The notes under the pieces were generated by a model. It was not told the origin of the DNA and did not search any database. It saw nothing but the letters and a program-made list of their open reading frames with translations. 38,855 nt of DNA from Chthoniobacterales bacterium (GTDB taxonomy: Bacteria; Verrucomicrobiota; Verrucomicrobiia; Chthoniobacterales; Terrimicrobiaceae). Below, piece after piece: positions 24,388 through 32,501 of the stretch. Both the position numbers and the translations under genes were made by a program. Each line of letters starts with the position of its first letter. Position 1 is the first letter of the stretch. The stretch spans positions 1 to 38,855 of the forward strand of contig JACSRU010000081.1 in assembly GCA_014879575.1 (NCBI GenBank), in the 5' to 3' direction.

Positions 24388-24406
24388 TCCTTTTCATAAG
24401 TAGATG

Positions 24407-24559
24407 TCAGGGAATGTCAAATTCCTGCGCTGCCGCCTCGAATGCTTCACCCTTGGAAAGCGGGAGTTTGCCTGCCACTTCGCGCGCCTTGGCGTGCAGT
24501 TCGATGAGTGCCGCGATTTCTATTCCCGAAGTCGGCTCTGAAAAACTTCGTAAACCCAC
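24407..24559 (-). CDS. Small unknown ORF following the RelE-like toxin gene
   Basis: A 50-residue frame beginning at a GTG inside the end of the toxin gene and ending 20 bp from attR. The residues after about 13 (IEIAALIELHAKAREVAGK, then LPLSKGEAFEAAAQEFDIP) have the regular helical, protein-like composition of a real coding sequence, unlike other frames here. It overlaps the toxin by 40 nt in another frame. I do not recognise it; it may be a third TA component or the remnant of a longer gene interrupted by island insertion. The start is uncertain. Confidence 0.4.
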   Translation of the reverse strand: MGLRSFSEPTSGIEIAALIELHAKAREVAGKLPLSKGEAFEAAAQEFDIP

Positions 24560-24804
24560 CTGCGGGTCCCTGCGAATACGCAGGTGATGACGCGAAGACC
24601 GTCGAGCATTTCGTATTCAAAAATGACGCGGTGAGAGCCGACCCGCAAGCGGTGGAATCCCTCCAGATCTTCAACGAGTGGCCGGATGTCCCCGCGCTCC
24701 CTCGCCAAATTCTTGATCGCAAGGCGAAGCGCATGGCGGGGCTGCGGAGGGAGCTTCCGCAGATAGTCCAGCACCTCCTGCTGAATCCTCACCGAGAGCA
24801 TCAT
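24520..24804 (-). CDS. RelE/ParE-superfamily toxin
   Basis: A 94-residue RelE-fold protein: VRIQQEVLDYLRKLPPQPRHALRLAI, then LEGFHRLRVGSHRVIFEYE and the final strand WVYEVFQSR. RelE-type members cut mRNA in the ribosome; ParE-type members poison gyrase. The short sequence does not say which. Its ATG overlaps the antitoxin stop by 4 nt (ATGA), the classic arrangement that couples antitoxin and toxin synthesis. Located outside the island, 133 bp beyond attR. Confidence 0.88.
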   Translation of the reverse strand: MMLSVRIQQEVLDYLRKLPPQPRHALRLAIKNLARERGDIRPLVEDLEGFHRLRVGSHRVIFEYEMLDGLRVITCVFAGTRRWVYEVFQSRLRE

Positions 24805-25046
24805 TCCTCCAAGACGGAAACATCGTGATAGGTCGCCCGGCCATTCCGATGTTTGCGAATCGCTGCCATCGCCTTCGGGTCGGCCAAAATCTCCATCGTC
24901 TCCGCAATCGCTTCCACCCGTTCCATCGACATCAAAACCGCAACCGCCTTCCCCTGCTTCGTAATCGTCACGGGATGGTCCGTCGCTTCCTGGACCACGG
25001 CGGAGAATCTCTGCTGCGCCGTTTTGATGGTGTAGGCGTCGGACAT
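24801..25046 (-). CDS. Phd/YefM-family antitoxin
   Basis: An 81-residue antitoxin: SDAYTIKTAQQRFSAVVQEA and PVTITKQGKAVAVLMSMERVE form the Phd/YefM DNA-binding fold; the C-terminal half is the toxin-binding part. It should repress its own promoter and neutralise the RelE-like toxin downstream. First gene of the pair; 40 bp separate its start from the end of the next gene upstream, which leaves room for a short promoter. Confidence 0.9.
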   Translation of the reverse strand: MSDAYTIKTAQQRFSAVVQEATDHPVTITKQGKAVAVLMSMERVEAIAETMEILADPKAMAAIRKHRNGRATYHDVSVLEE

Positions 25047-25086
25047 GGAGAAAAGGTATGCCGAAAATGGGAAAAAAGGAAGACCT

Positions 25087-25782
25087 TTATTCTCTCCCGA
25101 TCTCCTCGTGCTGCTGATGGGCGTGGACCCGGCTATCGCGGGGAATCACCGGAAGCGAGACCCGCGATGGATATTCTTCCGTGTGATGGATCGTCTGGCG
25201 GGCGATAGCGGACGTCGTCTCGTCGGCAGGAGACGCGCCGGTGTTCAGGTTTCTGGCGAAGACGGGGAAATTGCTGCTGGAAATCTCAATGCGGAGGCGG
25301 TGGCCGGGTTGGAATTCATACGCGGTGGGCGGGCAAGCAATCGGCACACGATAGACCTTATCCGGTTCGAGAAGTTCTCCCTCGGGAACCTGATTCCGAT
25401 AACGGGCGCGGACGATGCCATCCGTGACGCCCAACGCCCGGCCATCCGGCGCGACGTCAACGAGCTTGACCGTGAAGTCGGTGTCCGGCGCGGATGAGGA
25501 GATATACAGCTCCGCCGTCACCACGCCGGTGACCTCCATCGCCTCCTCCAGCGGTTCGGAGGTATAGACAAGGACATCCGCCCGTTTCTCAATCTCGCGC
25601 TGATCCCTAAGTCCCAGATTTTCAAAACACCAGGCACCGCCCTGTGTGGGGACGGGATTGGCGGGATCGTACACGAAATGATCCGCCGGACCGGAAGGCA
25701 ACACAGCAAGCCTTCCATCGCCGCCGGAGGTGTTTGCCCGGCCGCCGCTTGCCATCAAAGCAGCGAAAATCGCGGAAGTCAT
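25087..25782 (-). pseudogene. C-terminal fragment of a CocE/NonD-type X-Pro dipeptidyl-peptidase-like hydrolase
   Basis: A 231-residue fragment that matches only the C-terminal jelly-roll domain of CocE/NonD hydrolases: ASGGRANTSGGDGRL, FVYDPANPVPTQGG, TGVVTAELYISSSAPDTDF, RIEISSSNFPVFARN and the closing QTIHHTEEYPS. The alpha/beta-hydrolase domain with the catalytic triad (normally over 300 residues) is absent, so it cannot be an active esterase. Yet its ATG overlaps the preceding gene's stop by 4 nt (ATGA), so it may be translated. It probably arose by a deletion that fused the tail of the operon to this fragment. Confidence 0.75.
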
Positions 25783-27809
25783 CGCGAACCGAAGAGCTTT
25801 CCCGTCAAATACCGCGTGCGTTGATCGGCCACCCAGTAACCAAATTCCATCCACGTGGGAACCGCTTCCTGAAAGAGCTTCCGGGAGTCCGCTTCCGACA
25901 TCGCGGGCTTGGCCAACTGGCCGAGTTCTTCCAGACGTTTCATTTCCGGCACCAGGATGGTTCGGTAAAATTCCGGGTCGCCCGTTTCGGGATCATCCCA
26001 GGCCACCTTCGCGGCCTTGGCGGCCTTCTGATAGTTTCCATAGGCCTTCAGGGCGATCCCGCGCTGAATGGCAGGGAGGACCTTGGCGATGTCGGGGAAT
26101 TGGACCTTGCCGAACCGGCTGAGTTCATGGACCTGTCCACTGCCCCAGGTGAAGGCGCCGCTCCGCCCGAAGTCCACCACGCCGAACGGCCAGAGGTCGC
26201 CGGCCTTGGGGAGTTTGTCATAGACCAATTCCCATGGAATGCTGAGGGCAATTCCAAAGCCGCCGTCAATGGGAGCGACTTCGGAAACGAGATAGTCGTC
26301 CATCTTCCGATAATGCTCATACGGCGAATCCCAGGCCATGAACGTACGCTTCCCCGAGGGCACGCCGATCATGAATTGATAATAACACTCCCCCTTGCCC
26401 GGCTGCATATACATCTCGAGTTCGCCGCCATCGACCAACCCGGCCAGCACTTCCTCGGCCCGGTCGTCCTTGTATTGCAGATAGACATGCCAACCGAAGG
26501 CATCGGCGGCCATGTAGAAGGCGACGGGTGCTTTCTTTGTGGCGTCCTGTTCGACCACCGTGCGGGCGGTGTTGACATCGTTGATGAGAAGGGCGGCGGC
26601 CTGCTTGTTGTATTCCTCGAAACGGGCCTCCCGGCGGGCCGGGTCCTTCAGGAGCGGGGACGCCTCCCATCCCGAGACGCCCCGGGGCGCCTTCTCCAGA
26701 AAGGGAACGTCATACACGCGGTCCACGCTCTTTGGGAACATTCCCTCGCCTTTCTCCGCGAGAAAGCGCGCGGCCTCATGGTCATTCAGCGCCATCATCA
26801 CTTTGCCGACTCCGAAGAGCGTGGCCGCCTGTTGTTCGGCATCGAGCGGTTCGAGCGAAGGAAGTGGGAATTTGCTCCAGTCGTTTCCGGTCCGGGCCAG
26901 AACTGCGGTCAAAAGCGTGACCAGACCGCGTTGCGCGGGAGTTAGGGTACGACCGTCGAGTTCGGCGAGAAATTTCCTGAGTCCGGCGGCATCGTGTCGT
27001 GCGGCGAGGAGGTCGATCACGCTGGAAACGGGTTTCACGAGCGCGTGCGGAGGAAGGTCCTTGATCGCGATCATCTCCCGCCAGGCCTTTTCCTCCGCGT
27101 CATGGTCGCCATTCTGGGCCGCGATGATCGCATAGTTGCGGAGCACCGAAAGGTCGGCCTTGCCGCCCCCCGCCTCAATCGCAGCGAGGGTCTCCCGGAA
27201 GGCGGGCAGGTCGTTGCGATCCTTATGAAAGGCCGCGAGCCCGTCGAGAACAGTCATCCGTCCCCCCGGCGGAAGGTTTTCGATTTTCAGAGCGTTCTGA
27301 AGCGTCTCCTTCGCCTTGGCAAAGTCCCCTTCTTCTTCATACGCCTTGGCCACATTGAGGAGGGCCTTTGCCTTCTCCACGGGAGTGAGGTCCGGGATCT
27401 CGGAAACCCTGGCGAACTGGGTCCGTGCCTCGGCGAACTTGTTTTGGGAAATGAGCGCGCTCCCGAGACCGCCAAGCGCCGCAAACCGATTGGGCCGGGT
27501 GGTCTGCGCGAAGTCGAACGCCTCGGCATAGCGTTCGCCCGCCTTGACGAAACTCCGGTTGGTCTCATGCACCCGGGCCAGCGCGATGAGGAGATCGGCG
27601 CGCTCCGGGACGGACTGGAACTCCGGGCTTTCCAATGCCGCGCGATACAGCGGCAGGATTTCGGTGAGCTTTTTTTCCGTCTTCAAAAGTGCCGCCTGCT
27701 TCGCGATGGCGGTAACAGTGTCCTTGGCGGAACCTTCGGCGTGGGAATTCAGTGCCAGTCCTATCGTCAGGAACAGCACTCCGGCAATACGGGGCAAAGT
27801 CATTTTCAT
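25779..27809 (-). CDS. Secreted TPR protein with CBM9-like C-terminal domain
   Basis: A 676-residue protein with a signal peptide (MKMTLPRIAGVLFLTIGLALNSHA). Residues about 25-310 are tetratricopeptide-like helical repeats (ERYAEAFDFAQ, EKAKALLNVAKAYEEEGDFAKAKETLQNAL). From about 385 a carbohydrate-binding-like beta domain of the CBM9/DOMON type appears (VAFYMAADAFGWHVYLQYKDD, CYYQFMIG, GFGIALSIPWELV, WPFGVVDFGRSGAFTW). Such proteins are frequent in sugar-degradation loci of Verrucomicrobiota and Lentisphaerota; the ligand is unknown. The ATG at 27809 is preferred over a TTG at 27818. It lies 18 bp after the DUF4091 gene. Confidence 0.8.
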   Translation of the reverse strand: MKMTLPRIAGVLFLTIGLALNSHAEGSAKDTVTAIAKQAALLKTEKKLTEILPLYRAALESPEFQSVPERADLLIALARVHETNRSFVKAGERYAEAFDFAQTTRPNRFAALGGLGSALISQNKFAEARTQFARVSEIPDLTPVEKAKALLNVAKAYEEEGDFAKAKETLQNALKIENLPPGGRMTVLDGLAAFHKDRNDLPAFRETLAAIEAGGGKADLSVLRNYAIIAAQNGDHDAEEKAWREMIAIKDLPPHALVKPVSSVIDLLAARHDAAGLRKFLAELDGRTLTPAQRGLVTLLTAVLARTGNDWSKFPLPSLEPLDAEQQAATLFGVGKVMMALNDHEAARFLAEKGEGMFPKSVDRVYDVPFLEKAPRGVSGWEASPLLKDPARREARFEEYNKQAAALLINDVNTARTVVEQDATKKAPVAFYMAADAFGWHVYLQYKDDRAEEVLAGLVDGGELEMYMQPGKGECYYQFMIGVPSGKRTFMAWDSPYEHYRKMDDYLVSEVAPIDGGFGIALSIPWELVYDKLPKAGDLWPFGVVDFGRSGAFTWGSGQVHELSRFGKVQFPDIAKVLPAIQRGIALKAYGNYQKAAKAAKVAWDDPETGDPEFYRTILVPEMKRLEELGQLAKPAMSEADSRKLFQEAVPTWMEFGYWVADQRTRYLTGKLFGSR

Positions 27810-27827
27810 GATTAGCAATTTCTCGAA

Positions 27828-29687
27828 TTAAAGAATTTCCTTCAGTTTCAGAATTCGCGCGATCAACTCGAGGCGCAGCGTGTTGAGGTCGCAGGTTTTC
27901 GCATTCTGCGTGGCCAGCCACAGGAGTGCCTTCCGGCCCTCATAGACGGTTTCGGTTTTTCCGGTGGCCACGGCCTTGTTGGCGAGTTGTTTGAGCAGGG
28001 TGGCATAGCGGACATCATCAATGCCTTCGCGGAAGCCCTCCCATTGCAGGGTGTCAATCGGTCCGTCTTTTGTGGGATAGACCATGTTGAACGCCCGGAA
28101 GTTGTATTCGGCGCCGGCAAAGTCATTCCATGGAGATTCATTGAGAATGTAGTTGTGCGTGCCGTCGGTGTTGGCCATGTAGGAATCGAAGCCGTGGGTG
28201 CGGCGCGCGAAATCGGGATTCTCCGCGCCCGTGTGCGGCGCGGCATAGCTGGAGACACGACCATCAAAGTCGTGCCAGGTGTCGGAGATCTCGCGGCCGT
28301 ATTTTCCTCCGTAGTTAAGGAAGTCCTCGTTGTATCCGGCATAGTCCAGATGCGAGGAATGTCCCGTGCTGAGCACCTTCAGCCCCTTGTCATGGACGTA
28401 TTTCCATGCCAGTCGCTGAGCGCGGAGCAGGCGAATGGCGGGTTCATCCCACGAAAAACAGTAGATGTTCTTGTGGCCGAGGGCACCTGTGACCACATCC
28501 GCTGCGAAGTCCACTCTTCGCATCAAATAGTAAGGCAGCGGTTGTTCCTCCATCGGTTGATTCTGCACCTCGGGCGACACCATCCAGTCGTAACGCGCAA
28601 TGGCCGGGACGCCGCCAAAGATCGTGTCCGTGCGAAGACCGGCTTTTTTGTAGGCATCGAGTTGGGCAAGAAAGGCCTCCTTCTCATCCGGAGAGGTGAG
28701 GTCCGACAGGATCGGATAGAGAAGGTTGTGTTTCCGCATGTTCACATACTCGTTGAGAATCCGCTTGTATGCCTGTTCCTTGTCCCCTCCCATGCGCTTA
28801 AGGTATCGCGCCATGTGGGTGGCGTTATACATGGAGACATAATAGGGACGCTCGATGTCGTAATTCGTCATCGGGTCCGGGAGGTCGAACGGGAGCACGC
28901 GGACTTCCAGCGGGATGTTGCCCTGGGGTATTCCATCAACGCTGACAGCGAGGGAGCCCGTGTAGATTCCCTCGGCATCCTTCGGCGCCTCGAAGGTGAG
29001 CCAGAGTTGTTTGAACTCCCCGGCCTGGAATGCAAACGGCTGGAGGGTCTTTGCGTCGGCAACCGGCTCCACGAGATCGTTGAAGGGAATCTGGATTTGA
29101 TAAGGATTGCTGATCCAGAAATATTCGGATTTTCCCGGAGCGGGATAATCAACCCGGAGGTAGTTGTCCTGGGTCTGCCGGTCCACTTTGATCAATGTCT
29201 CATCATTGAGCAACAACTCGGGGGTCAGTTCCCGCCCCTTGGTGTCGGCGAAGTAGCTGTACCACGCGAGCCCGGTCTGATACCAAATCTTCACGATCTT
29301 CACATCCACGGCGGACGCGGGGATTTTGCCTTTCTTTCCGGTGAGATCGGACACTTTGATCTCCACCTTCTTCGCATCGGCAAAGGGGAAGAAGACCACC
29401 GAGGCGGGTTCGAACTCCCCCCGCGCGGCGATGATCCGCACGGTTCCTCCGAGAACACCATCCTCCGGGAATGTCGTCTCCGTTCGTTTGACATTGCTCA
29501 TCGGCGGCACCACGAAGTAGGCAAAAAGCGGGGACATCTTTGCGCCCGGCTCGGGGCTTGCGGCGACGGCCTCACGGACCCTTGTGGTGAGGGCGGCGTC
29601 TGTGGCCTGGGGAGCCGCCGGAAGGGAAGCGGATGCGGCGAGGAGGCCTCCGGCGAGGAGGGCGAAGAACGGGACGGGACGTTTCAT
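27828..29687 (-). CDS. Secreted DUF4091 glycoside-hydrolase-like protein
   Basis: A 619-residue exported protein (signal peptide about 1-26, MKRPVPFFALLAGGLLAASASLPAA). The closing motif WEGFREGIDDVRY (549-561) marks DUF4091, a domain found at the end of TIM-barrel proteins related to GH123-type hydrolases. Upstream, YCFSWDEPA places an acidic pair (Asp-Glu) where a barrel's catalytic acid would lie, and the N-terminal 250 residues look like beta-sandwich (GEFEPASVVFFPF). Substrate unknown. The start at 29687 gives a proper signal peptide. Internal gene of the minus-strand operon, 31 bp after the hydrolase gene. Confidence 0.85.
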   Translation of the reverse strand: MKRPVPFFALLAGGLLAASASLPAAPQATDAALTTRVREAVAASPEPGAKMSPLFAYFVVPPMSNVKRTETTFPEDGVLGGTVRIIAARGEFEPASVVFFPFADAKKVEIKVSDLTGKKGKIPASAVDVKIVKIWYQTGLAWYSYFADTKGRELTPELLLNDETLIKVDRQTQDNYLRVDYPAPGKSEYFWISNPYQIQIPFNDLVEPVADAKTLQPFAFQAGEFKQLWLTFEAPKDAEGIYTGSLAVSVDGIPQGNIPLEVRVLPFDLPDPMTNYDIERPYYVSMYNATHMARYLKRMGGDKEQAYKRILNEYVNMRKHNLLYPILSDLTSPDEKEAFLAQLDAYKKAGLRTDTIFGGVPAIARYDWMVSPEVQNQPMEEQPLPYYLMRRVDFAADVVTGALGHKNIYCFSWDEPAIRLLRAQRLAWKYVHDKGLKVLSTGHSSHLDYAGYNEDFLNYGGKYGREISDTWHDFDGRVSSYAAPHTGAENPDFARRTHGFDSYMANTDGTHNYILNESPWNDFAGAEYNFRAFNMVYPTKDGPIDTLQWEGFREGIDDVRYATLLKQLANKAVATGKTETVYEGRKALLWLATQNAKTCDLNTLRLELIARILKLKEIL

Positions 29688-29718
29688 GATCAAGGAAGGT
29701 GAGGAGAGTGGAGGGGAT

Positions 29719-30630
29719 TCAGCGGGGAAGCAGATGGCTCTCGATGAACCCATAGGCTTTTCGGCGCATCGTGGCGGAGAACGAATGTCCGCCCCGGAAA
29801 ATCAGAGGAAGGAGTTTGTCCGGTGCAAAGGTGGCTTTGGCTCGACGATGAATTTCCCGCACGCCGGAAAGAGGAAACATGAGGTCGCGGGTTCCGTGGC
29901 TCATTCCCAGGGCCCGTGGCGCGATGGCGGCCACCACGTCATCCATGTCGCCGACCTCGAGGAAGCCGGGCAGATACATCGCCCGGTTGTGGAGGAAGGC
30001 CTTTTCCTGAATGCTCCGAATCTGACTGAATCCGCAGGACGAAAAGACCGCCTTCATGCGCGGATCGGCTGCCGCCAGCCACAGAATGGTCTGCCCGCCA
30101 AGCGAATGCCCGATCCCCCCAAGACGGGAGGCATCCACGCAATCCAAGGCCGCCAGCACATCCACCGCCTGCTGCAAATCAAAGAGGTATTTTGCCGCGA
30201 GGCTCCTTCCGCGCAAAAGGGCGTCCAGAAAGAGAAAGTGCTCGTAGCTCGCTCCCTGCAGGTTCTGCTGTCCGCGAAGCCTCCGCTGTCGCCGATCCTC
30301 GAATCCCAGGTGGTCGGGGCACAGGACGACGAATCCGCGCTGGAAAAGTTCCAGTCCATACGCCATCTCCCGGTCGCCGGCCAAGCCCACCGGCTCCGAC
30401 TTGCCGAGGTGATGTTGCCCGGCATGTTGGTGGGAGGCAAGGATGCCGGGCCTGCGGCCCGTCCCGTCCGGCACCAAAAGATAAGCGCGGACGCGCTCCC
30501 CCTTTTCGACGGCATACTCGATCTCCCGACGCTCCCCCCCCTTGATGCGGGTTCGACGCAGAACGCGCAGGGCAGGTGCCACCTTCGGGCGCGGAGGAAA
30601 CAGGTTTTTGATTTTTGCCGGGAGGCTCAT
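29719..30630 (-). CDS. Alpha/beta hydrolase (dienelactone/acetyl-esterase type)
   Basis: A 303-residue serine hydrolase: nucleophile elbow G-H-S176-L-G-G, probable acid D249 in SHGTRDLMFP and catalytic His282 in RGGHSF. The order and spacing fit acyl esterases of the abhydrolase_7/acetyl-xylan-esterase group. No signal peptide is visible (MSLPAKIKNLFPPRP is not hydrophobic), so it may act inside the cell on imported, acylated sugar; this is an inference. The ATG overlaps the stop of the beta-helix gene by 4 nt, implying translational coupling. Confidence 0.85.
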   Translation of the reverse strand: MSLPAKIKNLFPPRPKVAPALRVLRRTRIKGGERREIEYAVEKGERVRAYLLVPDGTGRRPGILASHQHAGQHHLGKSEPVGLAGDREMAYGLELFQRGFVVLCPDHLGFEDRRQRRLRGQQNLQGASYEHFLFLDALLRGRSLAAKYLFDLQQAVDVLAALDCVDASRLGGIGHSLGGQTILWLAAADPRMKAVFSSCGFSQIRSIQEKAFLHNRAMYLPGFLEVGDMDDVVAAIAPRALGMSHGTRDLMFPLSGVREIHRRAKATFAPDKLLPLIFRGGHSFSATMRRKAYGFIESHLLPR

Positions 30631-32495
30631 GGCTTGGCGGCTTGGTTCTCGGTGATCATGCGGGTCTCGCCGGTTCCGGTGATGGCAAGCTCTCCCGTGT
30701 TGTTTTTCTCGATGAAGCGAAAATCCGGCCCCTTGTTCGGGATGTCGAGAGTGGCATTGTCAAAGGTGCAATTCACGAGCGAAACCAGCCGCGTGGTGTC
30801 TCCGGCAAGCAGCTTGGTGTTGGTGAAGCGCGAGTCGCGATAGTTGACATACGTTCCCTTGACCTCATCGACATCCAGGAAGGTTTCGTTGGTGGAAAGC
30901 AGGGGCGGCGTGCCCACGGTTTCGCCTTTTTTGCGGACAAGACCGTCGGCCACACCCTTGCCATCGAAATTCACCTCGAGGCGTTTGACGTTCCGATAGG
31001 TGTTTCCGGTGATGGTGGCCACTCCGGACCGGGTCGTGTAGAAAACGAATCCGCCATTCATGCGGTTGCCGCGCACGGTGTAATTGTAGGCGCGTCCGTG
31101 GAAGACGACTTTGTTATCAAAATCATTGTCCTCGACCAAAATTTCGCTTCCGGCACAAATCACGATGTCGCCGATCTGATTGCCCTTGAAGGTGTTCTTG
31201 CGAAAGACAACATCCTGCATCATCTCCCACCCGTCCTCGAGATCGACTCCATACGCGGGCGCGGTGCCGCCGTTGTTTTCAAAGCGGTTGTTTTCAATCA
31301 GCCAACGAACGCCCGCTCCGCAAAAACCAAGACGGCGGTTGAAGTCCATCAGGTTGTCGTGGAAATGCACATCCGTTGACGGCGTGAAGTTGTTGATGCG
31401 CACCATCCAATCATGGGCGGCGGAATGCGCGGGTTCGTCGGAAATGGCAGGCTGGTTGAATTCCACATGCATGAACCGGGCCTTCTCCGGCACCTGAACC
31501 TTGCGGTATTGGAGGCAGTCCTGTTTTTCGAGAAAGCCGTTGTCCGCATCGAAAAAATATACCTGGTAGGCGCGGCCCAGAATCCAGGGAAAGCCCATGT
31601 AGCCGCCAAGGAAGCCGAGCTCAAATTGCTTGCGTTCCCCGCCGATCGCATAGGGCTTGATCGAGCGGATTTTTTCCGTGTCGGCGACCTTTTCCCCCCG
31701 ATCTGAAAAGCCCCCCGACTCGAGGTTGGCGCGCGAGACATCGTGATAGATGCGGGTCAGGAGTTCGTTCCGGTTCCGGGCTCCGGTGGAACTGACCTGT
31801 GCGCCGTCGCCGGTGGCCTTGGTGAGATGGAGATGGTCGAACTCCAGATTGTCGCCGCCGACAATGCTCAGGCAGGAGGCGCCTTCGTGGGTGCCGGGCG
31901 CAGTCTTGAAATCGTGCTCATCGCGGTCACCCCGGATCGTGCCATTGGTGAGGCGAAAGTTCTTCGTGCCGGGAAGGACTTCGACCACGGCATACATGGG
32001 CTTGCCATTGGTGCGAACCTGAAGCGTGGCCCCGTTGAGGTCCACGATGGTGTCCTGATGGTCGAAAATCACGGGGTCCGTCTCGCTGATCAGATACGTT
32101 CCGGCGGGAAAGACGATCTTGTTGGCGCCCACGGTTTTTGCGTGTTGGAGCGCGGCGTTCAGTCCCTTCGAGGTGGCGTCCGCATCGGTGCCGTCATTGC
32201 GGATGCCGAATTTGTCGAGTTCCAGGGTGTAAACCTTGGTGAACTTCGAGACATCGGCTGTGGGCTTGGGCACGGACACTTCGGAAAGCGGCCGCAGCGG
32301 GGCGGCATCCTGTGCGGGGGCGCCGGCATGTTCCGCTTCCGCCGGCATCCATTCGTAGCCGGAGGACTCTGCGAAACACTCTCCCATGGGAAGGGCGGCG
32401 ATCAATAGGAGTTCCGTTGCATGGAGACAAACTCTCCAAACAATGTTGGCTGAAGATGAATTGAGAAAGGAATGCATGGCAGGATAAGGTTTCAT
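30627..32495 (-). CDS. Secreted pectate-lyase-type right-handed beta-helix protein
   Basis: A 622-residue exported protein. After a signal peptide (about 1-43) comes the Pectate_lyase_3 opening: KFGIRNDGTDADATSKGLNAAL with KIVFPAGTYLIS. Then about 20 solenoid rungs with N-x-F/N-N repeats (WLIENNRFENN, VVFRKNTFKGN, ILVEDNDFDN, YTVRGNRMNG). These folds cleave or bind uronate and other polysaccharides. Substrate unknown; the catalytic residues are not assignable by eye. Neither possible start (32495 or 32477) has a Shine-Dalgarno sequence; the longer one is given. It is 6 bp from the preceding gene. Confidence 0.85.
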   Translation of the reverse strand: MKPYPAMHSFLNSSSANIVWRVCLHATELLLIAALPMGECFAESSGYEWMPAEAEHAGAPAQDAAPLRPLSEVSVPKPTADVSKFTKVYTLELDKFGIRNDGTDADATSKGLNAALQHAKTVGANKIVFPAGTYLISETDPVIFDHQDTIVDLNGATLQVRTNGKPMYAVVEVLPGTKNFRLTNGTIRGDRDEHDFKTAPGTHEGASCLSIVGGDNLEFDHLHLTKATGDGAQVSSTGARNRNELLTRIYHDVSRANLESGGFSDRGEKVADTEKIRSIKPYAIGGERKQFELGFLGGYMGFPWILGRAYQVYFFDADNGFLEKQDCLQYRKVQVPEKARFMHVEFNQPAISDEPAHSAAHDWMVRINNFTPSTDVHFHDNLMDFNRRLGFCGAGVRWLIENNRFENNGGTAPAYGVDLEDGWEMMQDVVFRKNTFKGNQIGDIVICAGSEILVEDNDFDNKVVFHGRAYNYTVRGNRMNGGFVFYTTRSGVATITGNTYRNVKRLEVNFDGKGVADGLVRKKGETVGTPPLLSTNETFLDVDEVKGTYVNYRDSRFTNTKLLAGDTTRLVSLVNCTFDNATLDIPNKGPDFRFIEKNNTGELAITGTGETRMITENQAAKP

Positions 32496-32501
32496 GGGTT
32501 G

